This document shows positions 1 to 7,301 of a stretch of 58,405 nucleotides of DNA, in pieces. Made by a program: the position numbers and the translations under genes. The notes under the pieces were generated by a model. That model was given only the letters and a program-made list of their open reading frames with translations. It was not told where the DNA came from and searched no databases. The stretch is from positions 1 through 58,405 of the forward strand of contig CAXBNF010000017.1 of NCBI GenBank assembly GCA_963977065.1. The letters are read 5' to 3'. Position 1 is the first letter of the stretch. Each line of letters opens with the position of its first letter. This DNA is from Planktosalinus sp963977065 (lineage in GTDB: Bacteria > Bacteroidota > Bacteroidia > Flavobacteriales > Flavobacteriaceae).

Positions 1-2006
1 AATTCCACATTTTTAAGAGTACCAAAATTACCGTCCATTTTTGAAAACTGCCCGGGTTTATCCCCCACACCGGTGAGATGGCGTTGCAAAGCGGGATACA
101 GGATTTTTTTGACCAGGGTGCTTTTTCCACTACCTGAAACGCCGGTTACAGCCACAAAACTTGCCAAAGGGAAGGTGACATCAATATTTTGTAGATTGTT
201 GTGTCTCGCCCCGCTAATGGTGATTTGGTATTTGGAAGTCCTCCTTTTCTTTGGAACTTCAATTTCCATTTTTCCATTAAGATATAGTGCCGTGAGCGAA
301 TTGCTTTCTAAAATCTTTTCGAAATTACCATACGCCACCACTTCACCACCAAAACTTCCTGCTTCTGGGCCAATGTCGATGATTTCGTCGGCAGCTTTCA
401 TAATGTCTTCGTCGTGTTCTACTACAATCACCGTGTTGCCCAAATCGCGCAGGGATTTCAGGACATCGATAAGTCGTTCGGTATCCTTTGGATGGAGCCC
501 AATACTGGGTTCGTCAAGAATGTACATAGAACCTACCAAACTACTTCCCAGCGAGGTTGCCAGATTGATTCGTTGGGATTCCCCTCCAGAGAGGGAGTTT
601 GATTTTCGATTCAGAGTTAGGTAGGAGAGGCCCACATTGTTGAGGAAACCCAATCGGTTATTGATTTCTGTGAGGAGGCGCTTGGCAACTTGTGTGTCGT
701 GGTCGTTGAGTTCAAGTTGGGCAAAAAATAGTTGTAGCTTTTCAATGGATATCTCCACCAAATCGGTGATGGATTTTCCTTGAATTTTGACATAGGCAGC
801 TTCTGCGCGAAGTCGTTTTCCTTTACAGCTATTGCATTTTGTTTTTCCGCGGTAACGGGAAAGCATCACCCGGTTTTGGATTTTATAGCTTTTTTCTTCT
901 AAAAACTTAAAAAAGGAATGTAGTCCTTCAAAATACTGATTGCCGTCCCAGACCAGTTGTTTCTCCTCATCAGTGAGTTCAAACCAGGGGCGGTGAATGG
1001 GGAAGTCAAATTTATAGGCATTATTCACCAACTGATCACGGTACCAACTCATGCTTTCGCCACGCCAGGCAAAAATAGCGTTTTCATAGATGGAAAGCGC
1101 TGTGTTGGGAATGACCAGCTCTTCGTCAATGCCAATCACATCGCCATAGCCTTCACAAGAGGGACAAGCGCCATAAGGGTTATTAAAGCTGAAGAGGTGA
1201 ATGTTTGGTTCGAGAAAAGTGATTCCGTCCAGTTCAAAACGGTTATTGAATTCGGTAACGGCATTGGTTTCAATGTCTTCAATAAATAAAGAGCCTTTTC
1301 CTTCAAAAAAGGCCATTTCGACTGCATCTGCCAGCCGGTTAAAAAAATCATCTTCGTTTTTTGTGATAATGCGGTCAATCACGATATAAACGGTGCCTTT
1401 TACTTTTGAAACTTCAAGTTCATCTATACGTGAAACGGTGTCTTTGTATTTAACCCGGGCATATCCTTGCTGTGACAGCGCCTTTATTTTGTTGTCTAAA
1501 GTTCTTCCTTCTTCAAGAATGATAGGGGCGAGCAGGAGGAGTTTTTTACCTTCTTCAAGAGATTTAAAGTGGTTGATGACATCTGAAACGGAATCTTTTT
1601 TTACCTCGTTACCGGAAACCGGTGAATGTGTTCTGCCGATTCGCGCAAAGAGTAGTTTTAGGTAATCGTAAATTTCTGTTGAAGTTCCCACGGTTGACCG
1701 TGGATTTGTGGTATTTACTTTTTGCTCTATGGCAATTGCCGGAGCAATACCTTTGATGGAATCTACTTTGGGTTTATTAAGTCTCCCCAGAAATTGTCTT
1801 GCATAGGATGAAAGGCTTTCCACATAGCGACGTTGTCCTTCTGCATAGAGCGTATCAAAAGCCAAACTTGATTTCCCGGAGCCTGAAAGCCCCGTTATTA
1901 CTACAAGTTTATTACGAGGAATAACAACATTGATATTTTTAAGGTTGTGGAGTTTTGCTCCTTTTATGATTATATGTTGTTTTTGATCGACTGCTTCTAT
2001 ATTCAA
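1..2006 (-). CDS. uvrA: Excinuclease ABC subunit A, 5' portion (3' end beyond window)
   Basis: DNA damage-recognition ATPase of nucleotide excision repair. About 668 codons are present and the frame stays open to base 1; UvrA is usually about 940 residues, so roughly the last 270 lie outside. Seen in the translation: first Walker A (GLSGSGKSS) followed by YAEGQRRYVESLS, the zinc-binding CPSCEGYG segment, a second CxxC pair (KCNSCKGKR), the LSGGE signature with a downstream DEPSIGLH Walker B, and the second P-loop (TGVSGSGKST). No ATG is available at the N-terminus; homologous sequence begins at a TTG (2006-2004) reading LNIEAVDQK, so a TTG start is the best choice. Identity is certain; the exact start is inferred. 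Confidence 0.95.
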   Translation of the reverse strand, partial: MNIEAVDQKQHIIIKGAKLHNLKNINVVIPRNKLVVITGLSGSGKSSLAFDTLYAEGQRRYVESLSSYARQFLGRLNKPKVDSIKGIAPAIAIEQKVNTTNPRSTVGTSTEIYDYLKLLFARIGRTHSPVSGNEVKKDSVSDVINHFKSLEEGKKLLLLAPIILEEGRTLDNKIKALSQQGYARVKYKDTVSRIDELEVSKVKGTVYIVIDRIITKNEDDFFNRLADAVEMAFFEGKGSLFIEDIETNAVTEFNNRFELDGITFLEPNIHLFSFNNPYGACPSCEGYGDVIGIDEELVIPNTALSIYENAIFAWRGESMSWYRDQLVNNAYKFDFPIHRPWFELTDEEKQLVWDGNQYFEGLHSFFKFLEEKSYKIQNRVMLSRYRGKTKCNSCKGKRLRAEAAYVKIQGKSITDLVEISIEKLQLFFAQLELNDHDTQVAKRLLTEINNRLGFLNNVGLSYLTLNRKSNSLSGGESQRINLATSLGSSLVGSMYILDEPSIGLHPKDTERLIDVLKSLRDLGNTVIVVEHDEDIMKAADEIIDIGPEAGSFGGEVVAYGNFEKILESNSLTALYLNGKMEIEVPKKRRTSKYQITISGARHNNLQNIDVTFPLASFVAVTGVSGSGKSTLVKKILYPALQRHLTGVGDKPGQFSKMDGNFGTLKNVE

Positions 2007-2165
2007 TTTGACAGATTTTTTAATCCACAAATATACAGCTTTAAACGCAGTTTTTTAGTGTTGAAGAAGTTGTTATTTTCGTTTGGAAGTAATAATTGAT
2101 AACAGTAAATCCAGGAGTTTAGTATATAAATCAGAATATTTTTTTGTTAAAAAAATTAACTTAAT

Positions 2166-2197
2166 TTGGATAAGAAAAATATTTGTTGTTATATTTA
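2166..2197 (+). promoter_or_regulatory. Candidate Bacteroidota promoter for the ECF-type sigma gene
   Basis: The 300-base gap between uvrA and the sigma gene is AT-rich and holds no ORF or RNA gene I can recognise. A TTG at 2166-2168 lies 21 bases before TATATTTA (2190-2197), a 7/8 match to the Bacteroidota -7 element TAnnTTTG. This would leave an untranslated leader of about 100 bases before the ATG at 2307. The same gap must also hold the divergent uvrA promoter, which I could not place. Confidence 0.35.
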
Positions 2198-2306
2198 CGA
2201 CGAGTTTACAAACTAAATAAATCAATCGCCTATAGCATAATATTACTTTTTAAGCAACTTAATTAAGATTTCGATAGGAGTCTGCCTTATTTTAAATTGT
2301 AATATT

Positions 2307-2888
2307 ATGAAAACTACTTCATCAGATGCATTCTTGGTTAGTGCATATATAGACGGTAATGAAAAAGCACTTTCAGAGTTAATTGAACGACACAAGCAAC
2401 GTGTGTACAGTTTTATCTATTCAAAAGTTTCTGACAGAGATATTACTGAAGACATTTTTCAAGATACCTTTATTAAAGTGATAAAGACTCTCAAAAGAGG
2501 AGCCTACAATGAAGAAGGTAAATTTTTACCTTGGGTGATGCGCATTTCTCACAACTTGATTATAGACCATTTTAGAAAGAACAACCGTATGCCAAAATTT
2601 GCCAATAATGGTGATTTTAATATCTTTTCTGTTTTGAGTGATGATGATTTGAATGCGGAGCGAAAAATTATTAAGGGGCAGGTTGAAGATGACTTGAGAA
2701 GGTTGATCCAGGAGTTGCCGGATGATCAGAAAGAAGTACTGGTGATGCGTCTTTATAAGGATATGAGTTTTAAAGAAATATCAGAACAAACAGGAGTAAG
2801 TATCAATACAGCATTGGGGAGAATGCGGTATGCACTCATCAATTTACGTAAAGTAATTGAGAAACATAATATTGTTTTAGTGAACTAA
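2307..2888 (+). CDS. ECF-type RNA polymerase sigma factor
   Basis: A 193-residue sigma-70 family protein with region 2 (about residues 25-92, including the DITEDIFQDTF and FLPWVMRISHNLIIDHFRK segments) and region 4 (about 130-185, with LPDDQKEVLVMRLYKDMSFK followed by the helix-turn-helix EISEQTGVSINTALGRMR). It lacks regions 1.1 and 3, as expected for group 4 factors. No anti-sigma gene follows. Instead a 48-codon ORF lies 61 bases downstream before a strong terminator, so the two are probably co-transcribed. The regulon cannot be told from the sequence. Confidence 0.93.
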   Translation: MKTTSSDAFLVSAYIDGNEKALSELIERHKQRVYSFIYSKVSDRDITEDIFQDTFIKVIKTLKRGAYNEEGKFLPWVMRISHNLIIDHFRKNNRMPKFANNGDFNIFSVLSDDDLNAERKIIKGQVEDDLRRLIQELPDDQKEVLVMRLYKDMSFKEISEQTGVSINTALGRMRYALINLRKVIEKHNIVLVN

Positions 2889-2949
2889 TACAATAAAAAC
2901 TTTTTTGTCTCGTTAGAGTTTAGACACTAACATCAAAAATAGTTTTTAT

Positions 2950-3096
2950 ATGGAAAAAACTTACTCAAAAACCTCATCTAACAAGGTGAGTAACTTGTCC
3001 CCGAAGGAAGAAACTGTAAGGTTCCTTCTTGATTATTCTAAGGCTTTAAGTGTTATAGATTGTAATAAATGGAAGTTTGAAGCACTTCTAAACTAA
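2950..3096 (+). CDS. Small conserved-looking 48-aa protein downstream of sigma factor
   Basis: ATG at 2950 opens a 48-codon frame that starts MEKTYSKTSSNKVSNLSP and ends ALLN before TAA at 3094-3096. It lies between the sigma gene and a perfect intrinsic terminator that begins 7 bases after its stop, which is the position of a genuine last gene in a transcript. It has no signal peptide or membrane segment. The middle (EETVRFLLDYSKAL) looks like an amphipathic helix with one Cys just after. I believe similar short ORFs follow this sigma factor in other flavobacteria, but that is from memory. The function is unknown; an accessory or regulatory partner of the sigma factor is a guess. Confidence 0.65.
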   Translation: MEKTYSKTSSNKVSNLSPKEETVRFLLDYSKALSVIDCNKWKFEALLN

Positions 3097-3103
3097 ACTT
3101 TGG

Positions 3104-3135
3104 AAAAGTCCCGTTAGCTAGCGGGACTTTTTTTT
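3104..3135. terminator. Bidirectional intrinsic terminator between sigma/small ORF and nth
   Basis: Perfect 10-bp stem AAAAGTCCCG (3104-3113) / CGGGACTTTT (3122-3131) followed by T residues on the plus strand; the minus strand also ends in TTTT. The last codons of nth (KKKSR and TAG at 3118-3120) lie inside the hairpin. Confidence 0.9.
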
Positions 3136-3777
3136 GTAGTATTCTTTAATGATCTTTTTTCTTCCAATCGTCTTAGTAATTTTGTCTTTTTCCAAATCCC
3201 ATCCTCTTGCAGGCGAGTATTGCCTGCCATACCAAATAATCTGAAGGTGTAATTTATTCCATAAATCTTTTGGAAATAAGCGCTTGGCATCTTTTTCAGT
3301 TTGAACAACATTCTTTCCATTTGAAAAGCCCCATCGATACATCAGTCTATGAATGTGTGTGTCCACAGGAAATGCCGGAACATTAAATGCTTGAGCCATC
3401 ACCACACTCGCTGTTTTATGACCCACAGCCGGTAACTCTTCCAAAGCTTCAAAACTTGGTGGAACCTGCCCGTTGTGCTTGTCAATCAAGATATGGGAGA
3501 GGTAATATATTCCTTTGGATTTCATAGGTGAAAGCCCTACAGGTTTAATAATTTCTCTTATTTCTTCTACCGTAAGTTTAACCATGTCATAGGGGTTGTC
3601 AGCAATTTCAAAGAGTAGCGGAGTGATTTGATTCACTCTCACATCGGTACTTTGTGCCGAGAGCAATACAGCTATTAAAAGGGTATAAGGATCTTTGTGG
3701 TCTAAAGGGATGGGGATATCAGGATAAATAGTATTTAACGTTTCAATAACAAAAGCGACCTTTTCTTGTTTGTTCAT
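3118..3777 (-). CDS. nth: Endonuclease III-type DNA glycosylase/AP lyase lacking Fe-S cysteines
   Basis: Base-excision repair enzyme removing oxidised pyrimidines. 219 residues from ATG 3777; the frame stays open upstream to 3876 but that extension would overlap bcp and lacks homology. The helix-hairpin-helix LPAVGHKTASVV carries the catalytic Lys121, and FPVDTHIHR the Asp139. The C-terminus (YGRQYSPARGWDLEKDKITK) has none of the four cysteines that bind [4Fe-4S] in E. coli Nth, so the cluster has been lost, as I recall for other Bacteroidota homologues. The gene is divergent from bcp across 99 bases and ends inside a terminator hairpin. Confidence 0.93.
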   Translation of the reverse strand: MNKQEKVAFVIETLNTIYPDIPIPLDHKDPYTLLIAVLLSAQSTDVRVNQITPLLFEIADNPYDMVKLTVEEIREIIKPVGLSPMKSKGIYYLSHILIDKHNGQVPPSFEALEELPAVGHKTASVVMAQAFNVPAFPVDTHIHRLMYRWGFSNGKNVVQTEKDAKRLFPKDLWNKLHLQIIWYGRQYSPARGWDLEKDKITKTIGRKKIIKEYYKKKSR

Positions 3778-3876
3778 TTTATGTAACTTTAAAGCTGTAA
3801 ATTTAAAAGAAACCATTGTGTGATACAATTGAAAACCATTGGTTTTTCTAATATTAACATAAAAATTGCTATACAA

Positions 3877-4332
3877 ATGAAAACATTACAAGCCGGGGAT
3901 ATAGTTCCCAATTTTAAATCAACAGATCAGGATGGAAATCCGGTTTCATTAAACGATTATAAAGGAAAAAAGCTGGTTGTTTTTTTCTACCCAAAAGCCA
4001 ATACACCCGGGTGCACAGCAGAAGCTTGCGACTTGCGAGATCATTACAAAGAACTTCAAAAAAACGGATATGAGCTATTAGGTGTAAGTGCAGATAGTGA
4101 AAAGAAGCAAAAGAATTTCAAGGAAAAGTATGAATTCCCATTCCCACTATTGGCTGACGAATCTAAGGAAGTTATAGATTCTTTTGGTGTTTGGGGGCCC
4201 AAAAAGTTTATGGGCAAAGAGTATGAAGGAATTCACAGAATGACTTTTCTAATTAATGAAGAAGGAAAAGTAGATCGCGTAATAGATAAGGTTAAGACCA
4301 AAGAGCATGCTGCACAGATTTTAGAGAATTGA
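3877..4332 (+). CDS. bcp: Thioredoxin-dependent thiol peroxidase (Bcp/PrxQ)
   Basis: Peroxiredoxin of 151 residues reducing hydroperoxides with thioredoxin as the likely reductant. The ATG at 3877 (MKTLQAGDIVPNF) is chosen over an in-frame ATG at 3820 because family homology starts there and the longer form runs into the nth upstream region. Peroxidatic Cys46 lies in TPGCTAEACDLRD, and the resolving Cys51 is five residues on, the PrxQ/atypical 2-Cys arrangement. It stands alone, ended by a terminator shared with the convergent neighbour. Confidence 0.95.
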   Translation: MKTLQAGDIVPNFKSTDQDGNPVSLNDYKGKKLVVFFYPKANTPGCTAEACDLRDHYKELQKNGYELLGVSADSEKKQKNFKEKYEFPFPLLADESKEVIDSFGVWGPKKFMGKEYEGIHRMTFLINEEGKVDRVIDKVKTKEHAAQILEN

Positions 4333-4379
4333 ATTTAAGTGCAATATTTTTTGATACATTTTAAATGTTTCAATATAAA

Positions 4380-4410
4380 AAAAAGCCTCAATTAATTTGA
4401 GGCTTTTTCG
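4380..4410. terminator. Bidirectional intrinsic terminator, bcp / 483-aa protein
   Basis: 12-bp stem AAAAAGCCTCAA (4380-4391) / TTGAGGCTTTTT (4397-4408), with A-tract before and T-tract after, so it works on both strands. The minus-strand gene's final codons and its TAA (4392-4394) lie in one arm and the loop. Confidence 0.9.
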
Positions 4411-5843
4411 GTTTCGTGATAACTAAATAACTTTTTATCCTTAATGATTTTTGCTACACCATCCGGTAGTGTATCTTCCCATCCCTTTTCATCATCAGCA
4501 ATTTTTTGCAAAACCTCTCTGGAGAAAATCTGAAGAATTTTAGGATTGTAATCAACAATATCAACTACTTTTCCGTTGTATTTAAAAAACTTGTAAAGTT
4601 CTTTCATACGGGGATGTACTTTTAGGTTATCGCTGTTTGTCAATTCACCTGTTTCGTGATCCTGCATTGGGTATAGATATACTTTCAAATCTTTGAAAAA
4701 GAGTTTTCCAAATGCTTCAAGAATTCCACCACTTAAATGACGGTAGTATTTTTCATCAAATATATCAACTAGGTTATTGACACCCATGGTGAGTCCCATT
4801 CTTGATTTGGTGTATTTTGAATAGAATTCAACTAATTTATAATACTCCTGAAAGTTTGATATTAAAACAATATGCCCCAAATTACAGAGCAATCGAGCTC
4901 TGTCCATAAAATCTTCTTCGTCTATTTCACCTTCAGCTCTTAGATTTGAAAGTGTAATTTCAAATATAGTAATGGCATTCTCTTTTTCAACTTTGTTTTC
5001 CTTCAAAAACATATCATGGGAGCGTTCAAACATATCAATATTGACCTTTGTAACCGGTCTAAAACTTCCTCTTAGAGTGAGAATGTTCTTTTTGTATAGA
5101 ATGGCTGCGGGTAAAATATTGTTGCCATCAGGACCAAACATAACCGCTTCTGTCATCCCGTTTTTAATTAATTGAAGACTCATTAAACGGTTGTCAACAT
5201 CTTTAAATTGAGGGCCTGAAAAGTTGACCATGTCGATTTCAATCTGGTCTTTGTCTATGTGATCATAGAGGTAGCGTAAGAGTTTTCTTGGTTGGTCATA
5301 TTTATAAAAGGCACCATATATTAAGTTTACACCTAAAGTTCCCAAAGTAAGTTGTTGCAGTTTAGCGTCATTTTCTTTAAAGCGAACGTGCAGAATGATT
5401 TCGTTATACTCTTCTTTTGGATCAACCTGAAACCGAATTCCCACCCAACCGTGACCCTTAAATTTTTTTGCAAAATCAATGGTAGCGACAGTATTGGCAT
5501 AGGTAAAGAAAATCTTATTTGGATGTTTTTCTCTCGAAATGCGCGCTTCCATTAATTCTGTTTCGTGTCGCAACATTTTTTTGAGTCGGGACTCTGTGAC
5601 ATAACGTCCATCCTCTTCTATGCCATAAATGGAATCACTGAAATCTTTATCATAAGCAGACATTGCTTTGGCAATCGTGCCAGAGGCACCACCTGCTCTA
5701 AAGAAATTTCTAACGGTTTCTTGACCGGCACCAATTTCGGCAAAGGTTCCATAAATATTTTCATTGAGATTAATGCGAAGCGATTTGTCTTTGATGGAGG
5801 GAATTTGTTCAAATTCTTTGTCTCCTTTCAGGAATTCTGGCAT
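4392..5843 (-). CDS. Conserved Bacteroidota protein of unknown function, 483 aa
   Basis: The ATG at 5843 (MPEFLKGDKEFEQIPSIKDK) is preferred over an in-frame start at 5900 because a promoter (5872-5900) overlaps that extension. There is no signal peptide and no obvious membrane segment, so it is probably cytosolic. I recognise the sequence type as strongly conserved across Bacteroidota, with segments such as TFAEIGAGQETVRNFFRAGG, HPNKIFFTYANTVATIDFAK and LSGGILEAFGKLFFKDLKVY, but know no established function. Database names for this family vary and I would not trust them. The glycine-rich AEIGAGQETVRNF segment could be a nucleotide or cofactor site; that is speculation. Confidence 0.85.
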   Translation of the reverse strand: MPEFLKGDKEFEQIPSIKDKSLRINLNENIYGTFAEIGAGQETVRNFFRAGGASGTIAKAMSAYDKDFSDSIYGIEEDGRYVTESRLKKMLRHETELMEARISREKHPNKIFFTYANTVATIDFAKKFKGHGWVGIRFQVDPKEEYNEIILHVRFKENDAKLQQLTLGTLGVNLIYGAFYKYDQPRKLLRYLYDHIDKDQIEIDMVNFSGPQFKDVDNRLMSLQLIKNGMTEAVMFGPDGNNILPAAILYKKNILTLRGSFRPVTKVNIDMFERSHDMFLKENKVEKENAITIFEITLSNLRAEGEIDEEDFMDRARLLCNLGHIVLISNFQEYYKLVEFYSKYTKSRMGLTMGVNNLVDIFDEKYYRHLSGGILEAFGKLFFKDLKVYLYPMQDHETGELTNSDNLKVHPRMKELYKFFKYNGKVVDIVDYNPKILQIFSREVLQKIADDEKGWEDTLPDGVAKIIKDKKLFSYHETEKASN

Positions 5844-5871
5844 TGTGATTTTAATATTAAAATAATTTATA

Positions 5872-5900
5872 CAAAGGTAGTAAATAGCTAATAAATACAA
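5872..5900 (-). promoter_or_regulatory. Promoter of the 483-aa conserved protein
   Basis: On the minus strand TTG (5900-5898) is followed after 18 bases by TACCTTTG (5879-5872), a perfect TAnnTTTG -7 element, 28 bases before the chosen ATG at 5843. This supports the shorter start. Confidence 0.65.
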
Positions 5901-5935
5901 GAGTTAAACAAAAAAATATCTTTAATTTTGTGACT

Positions 5936-6712
5936 ATGTCAAAACCGCTTTCTGTGACATTTTTAGGTACGGGTACTTCTCAGGGAATTCCTGTGATTGC
6001 CAGTGAACATCCAGTGTGTAAGAGTACTGACTCAAAAGATAAGCGTTTACGAGTTTCTGCATTAATTTCCTGGGGAGATTTTAACTTTGTGATTGATACG
6101 GGGCCGGACTTTAGAATGCAAATGCTTCAAGCAGGGTGTAAAAAACTTGATGGGGTATTGTTTACGCACGAGCACAACGACCATATTGCCGGACTGGATG
6201 ATATAAGACCCTATTTTTTTAGACAAGGAGATATTGCTGCTTATGCACATAAACGAGTTTTTAAATCCTTGAAAAGAAGGTTTGATTACATTTTCGTTAC
6301 TGAAAATAAATACCCGGGAGCTCCAACACTCCAGGAAATTGAAATTGACAAATCAACTCCTTTTAGGATAGGTGGTAAGCTAGTGGTTCCTATTGAAGTG
6401 ATGCACAATCGATTGCCCGTTCTCGGTTTTAGGATTGAAGATTTTACCTATATTACAGATGCTAAAACAATAGCTCCGGAAGAAATTAAAAAAATTAAAG
6501 GCACCAAAGTGCTCGTATTAAACGCATTGCGACAAGAGGCACATTATTCTCATTTTAACCTTGAGGAAGCCCTTAAATTTATTGATATTATAAAACCTGA
6601 AAGAGCTTATTTAACTCATATTAGTCATATGATGGGGTTTCACGAGGAAGTTCAAAAAACACTGCCTGAAAATGTATTTCTTGCCTATGATGGCTTAAAA
6701 ATTAAAGTTTAA
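5936..6712 (+). CDS. MBL-fold metal-dependent hydrolase (PhnP-like)
   Basis: 258 residues from ATG 5936; a GTG two codons upstream is possible but less likely. The N-terminus FLGTGTSQGIPV and the metal motif LFTHEHNDHIAGLDD (HxHxDH) mark the beta-lactamase fold of the PhnP/RNase Z-like subgroup (COG1235). Later ligands are in YITDAK (Asp) and THISHMMGFH (His). It probably cleaves a cyclic phosphodiester or related phosphoester, but the substrate cannot be assigned. TAATTTTG (5923-5930), a perfect -7 element, sits only 5 bases before the ATG, so the message may be nearly leaderless. The next gene starts 6 bases after the stop. Confidence 0.88.
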   Translation: MSKPLSVTFLGTGTSQGIPVIASEHPVCKSTDSKDKRLRVSALISWGDFNFVIDTGPDFRMQMLQAGCKKLDGVLFTHEHNDHIAGLDDIRPYFFRQGDIAAYAHKRVFKSLKRRFDYIFVTENKYPGAPTLQEIEIDKSTPFRIGGKLVVPIEVMHNRLPVLGFRIEDFTYITDAKTIAPEEIKKIKGTKVLVLNALRQEAHYSHFNLEEALKFIDIIKPERAYLTHISHMMGFHEEVQKTLPENVFLAYDGLKIKV

Positions 6713-6718
6713 TATATT

Positions 6719-7216
6719 ATGCGAAATAAAATTATCCTCTATCTCTTTATTTTTTCTGTCTTAATGTTGCTTTTTATGTATATGAATCAAAAGCGCATTT
6801 ATGAAGACCAGGAATCAAAAATCAATGATTTAAAAGAAAAAGCCGATTTTTATAAAGGACTTAATGAATCCCTGACCAATGAAAACTTTGATTTAAATTA
6901 TTTTACATTACTTGGCAACGACAATGCCATGACTTATTTTGAAAATTTTGGACTGGAAGCCGATTTTATGCAAGAAATGGTTACAGAACAAATTTATGCG
7001 CAAAACAATGTAGAGGGAGACAACCCTTTAGTGCCCTATGTGGGAATGGAGGGTAAAATGAAAATCAACAAAATAAGGTTTTTAAACCATCGCTGGGTCA
7101 TAGCAGATTTTACTGACGGCCGCTACTGGGGTGAGATGATTTTAGAATACAATCTGGATGAAAATGAAGACCTCACTTTAAAAACGATTGCTTCTTTGTT
7201 GTATTCGGGGAATTAA
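6719..7216 (+). CDS. Membrane-anchored protein of unknown function
   Basis: 165 residues. A single N-terminal hydrophobic helix (residues 5-22, ILYLFIFSVLMLLFMYM) is followed by a short coiled-coil-like stretch (about 28-60, rich in Glu/Lys) and a soluble C-terminal domain that should face the periplasm. There is no lipobox. It starts 6 bases after the MBL hydrolase and probably shares its transcript. I do not recognise the C-terminal domain (MKINKIRFLNHRWVIADFTD). Confidence 0.75.
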   Translation: MRNKIILYLFIFSVLMLLFMYMNQKRIYEDQESKINDLKEKADFYKGLNESLTNENFDLNYFTLLGNDNAMTYFENFGLEADFMQEMVTEQIYAQNNVEGDNPLVPYVGMEGKMKINKIRFLNHRWVIADFTDGRYWGEMILEYNLDENEDLTLKTIASLLYSGN

Positions 7217-7301
7217 ATTTATTAAAATCAACCCTATATCAAACTCAAAAGTTAAACTATTTAATTAGATTTAAATTCAATTATAATTAATAAAGCAAGA
7301 T

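Noticed and set aside
73..624. Long plus-strand ORF of 183 codons inside uvrA
   Set aside because: It lies antisense to the clear uvrA frame, has no recognisable domain and begins with GTG; a shadow of the coding strand.
3778..3876. N-terminal extension of nth to 3876
   Set aside because: It would overlap the bcp start and has no homology; ATG 3777 fits the family.
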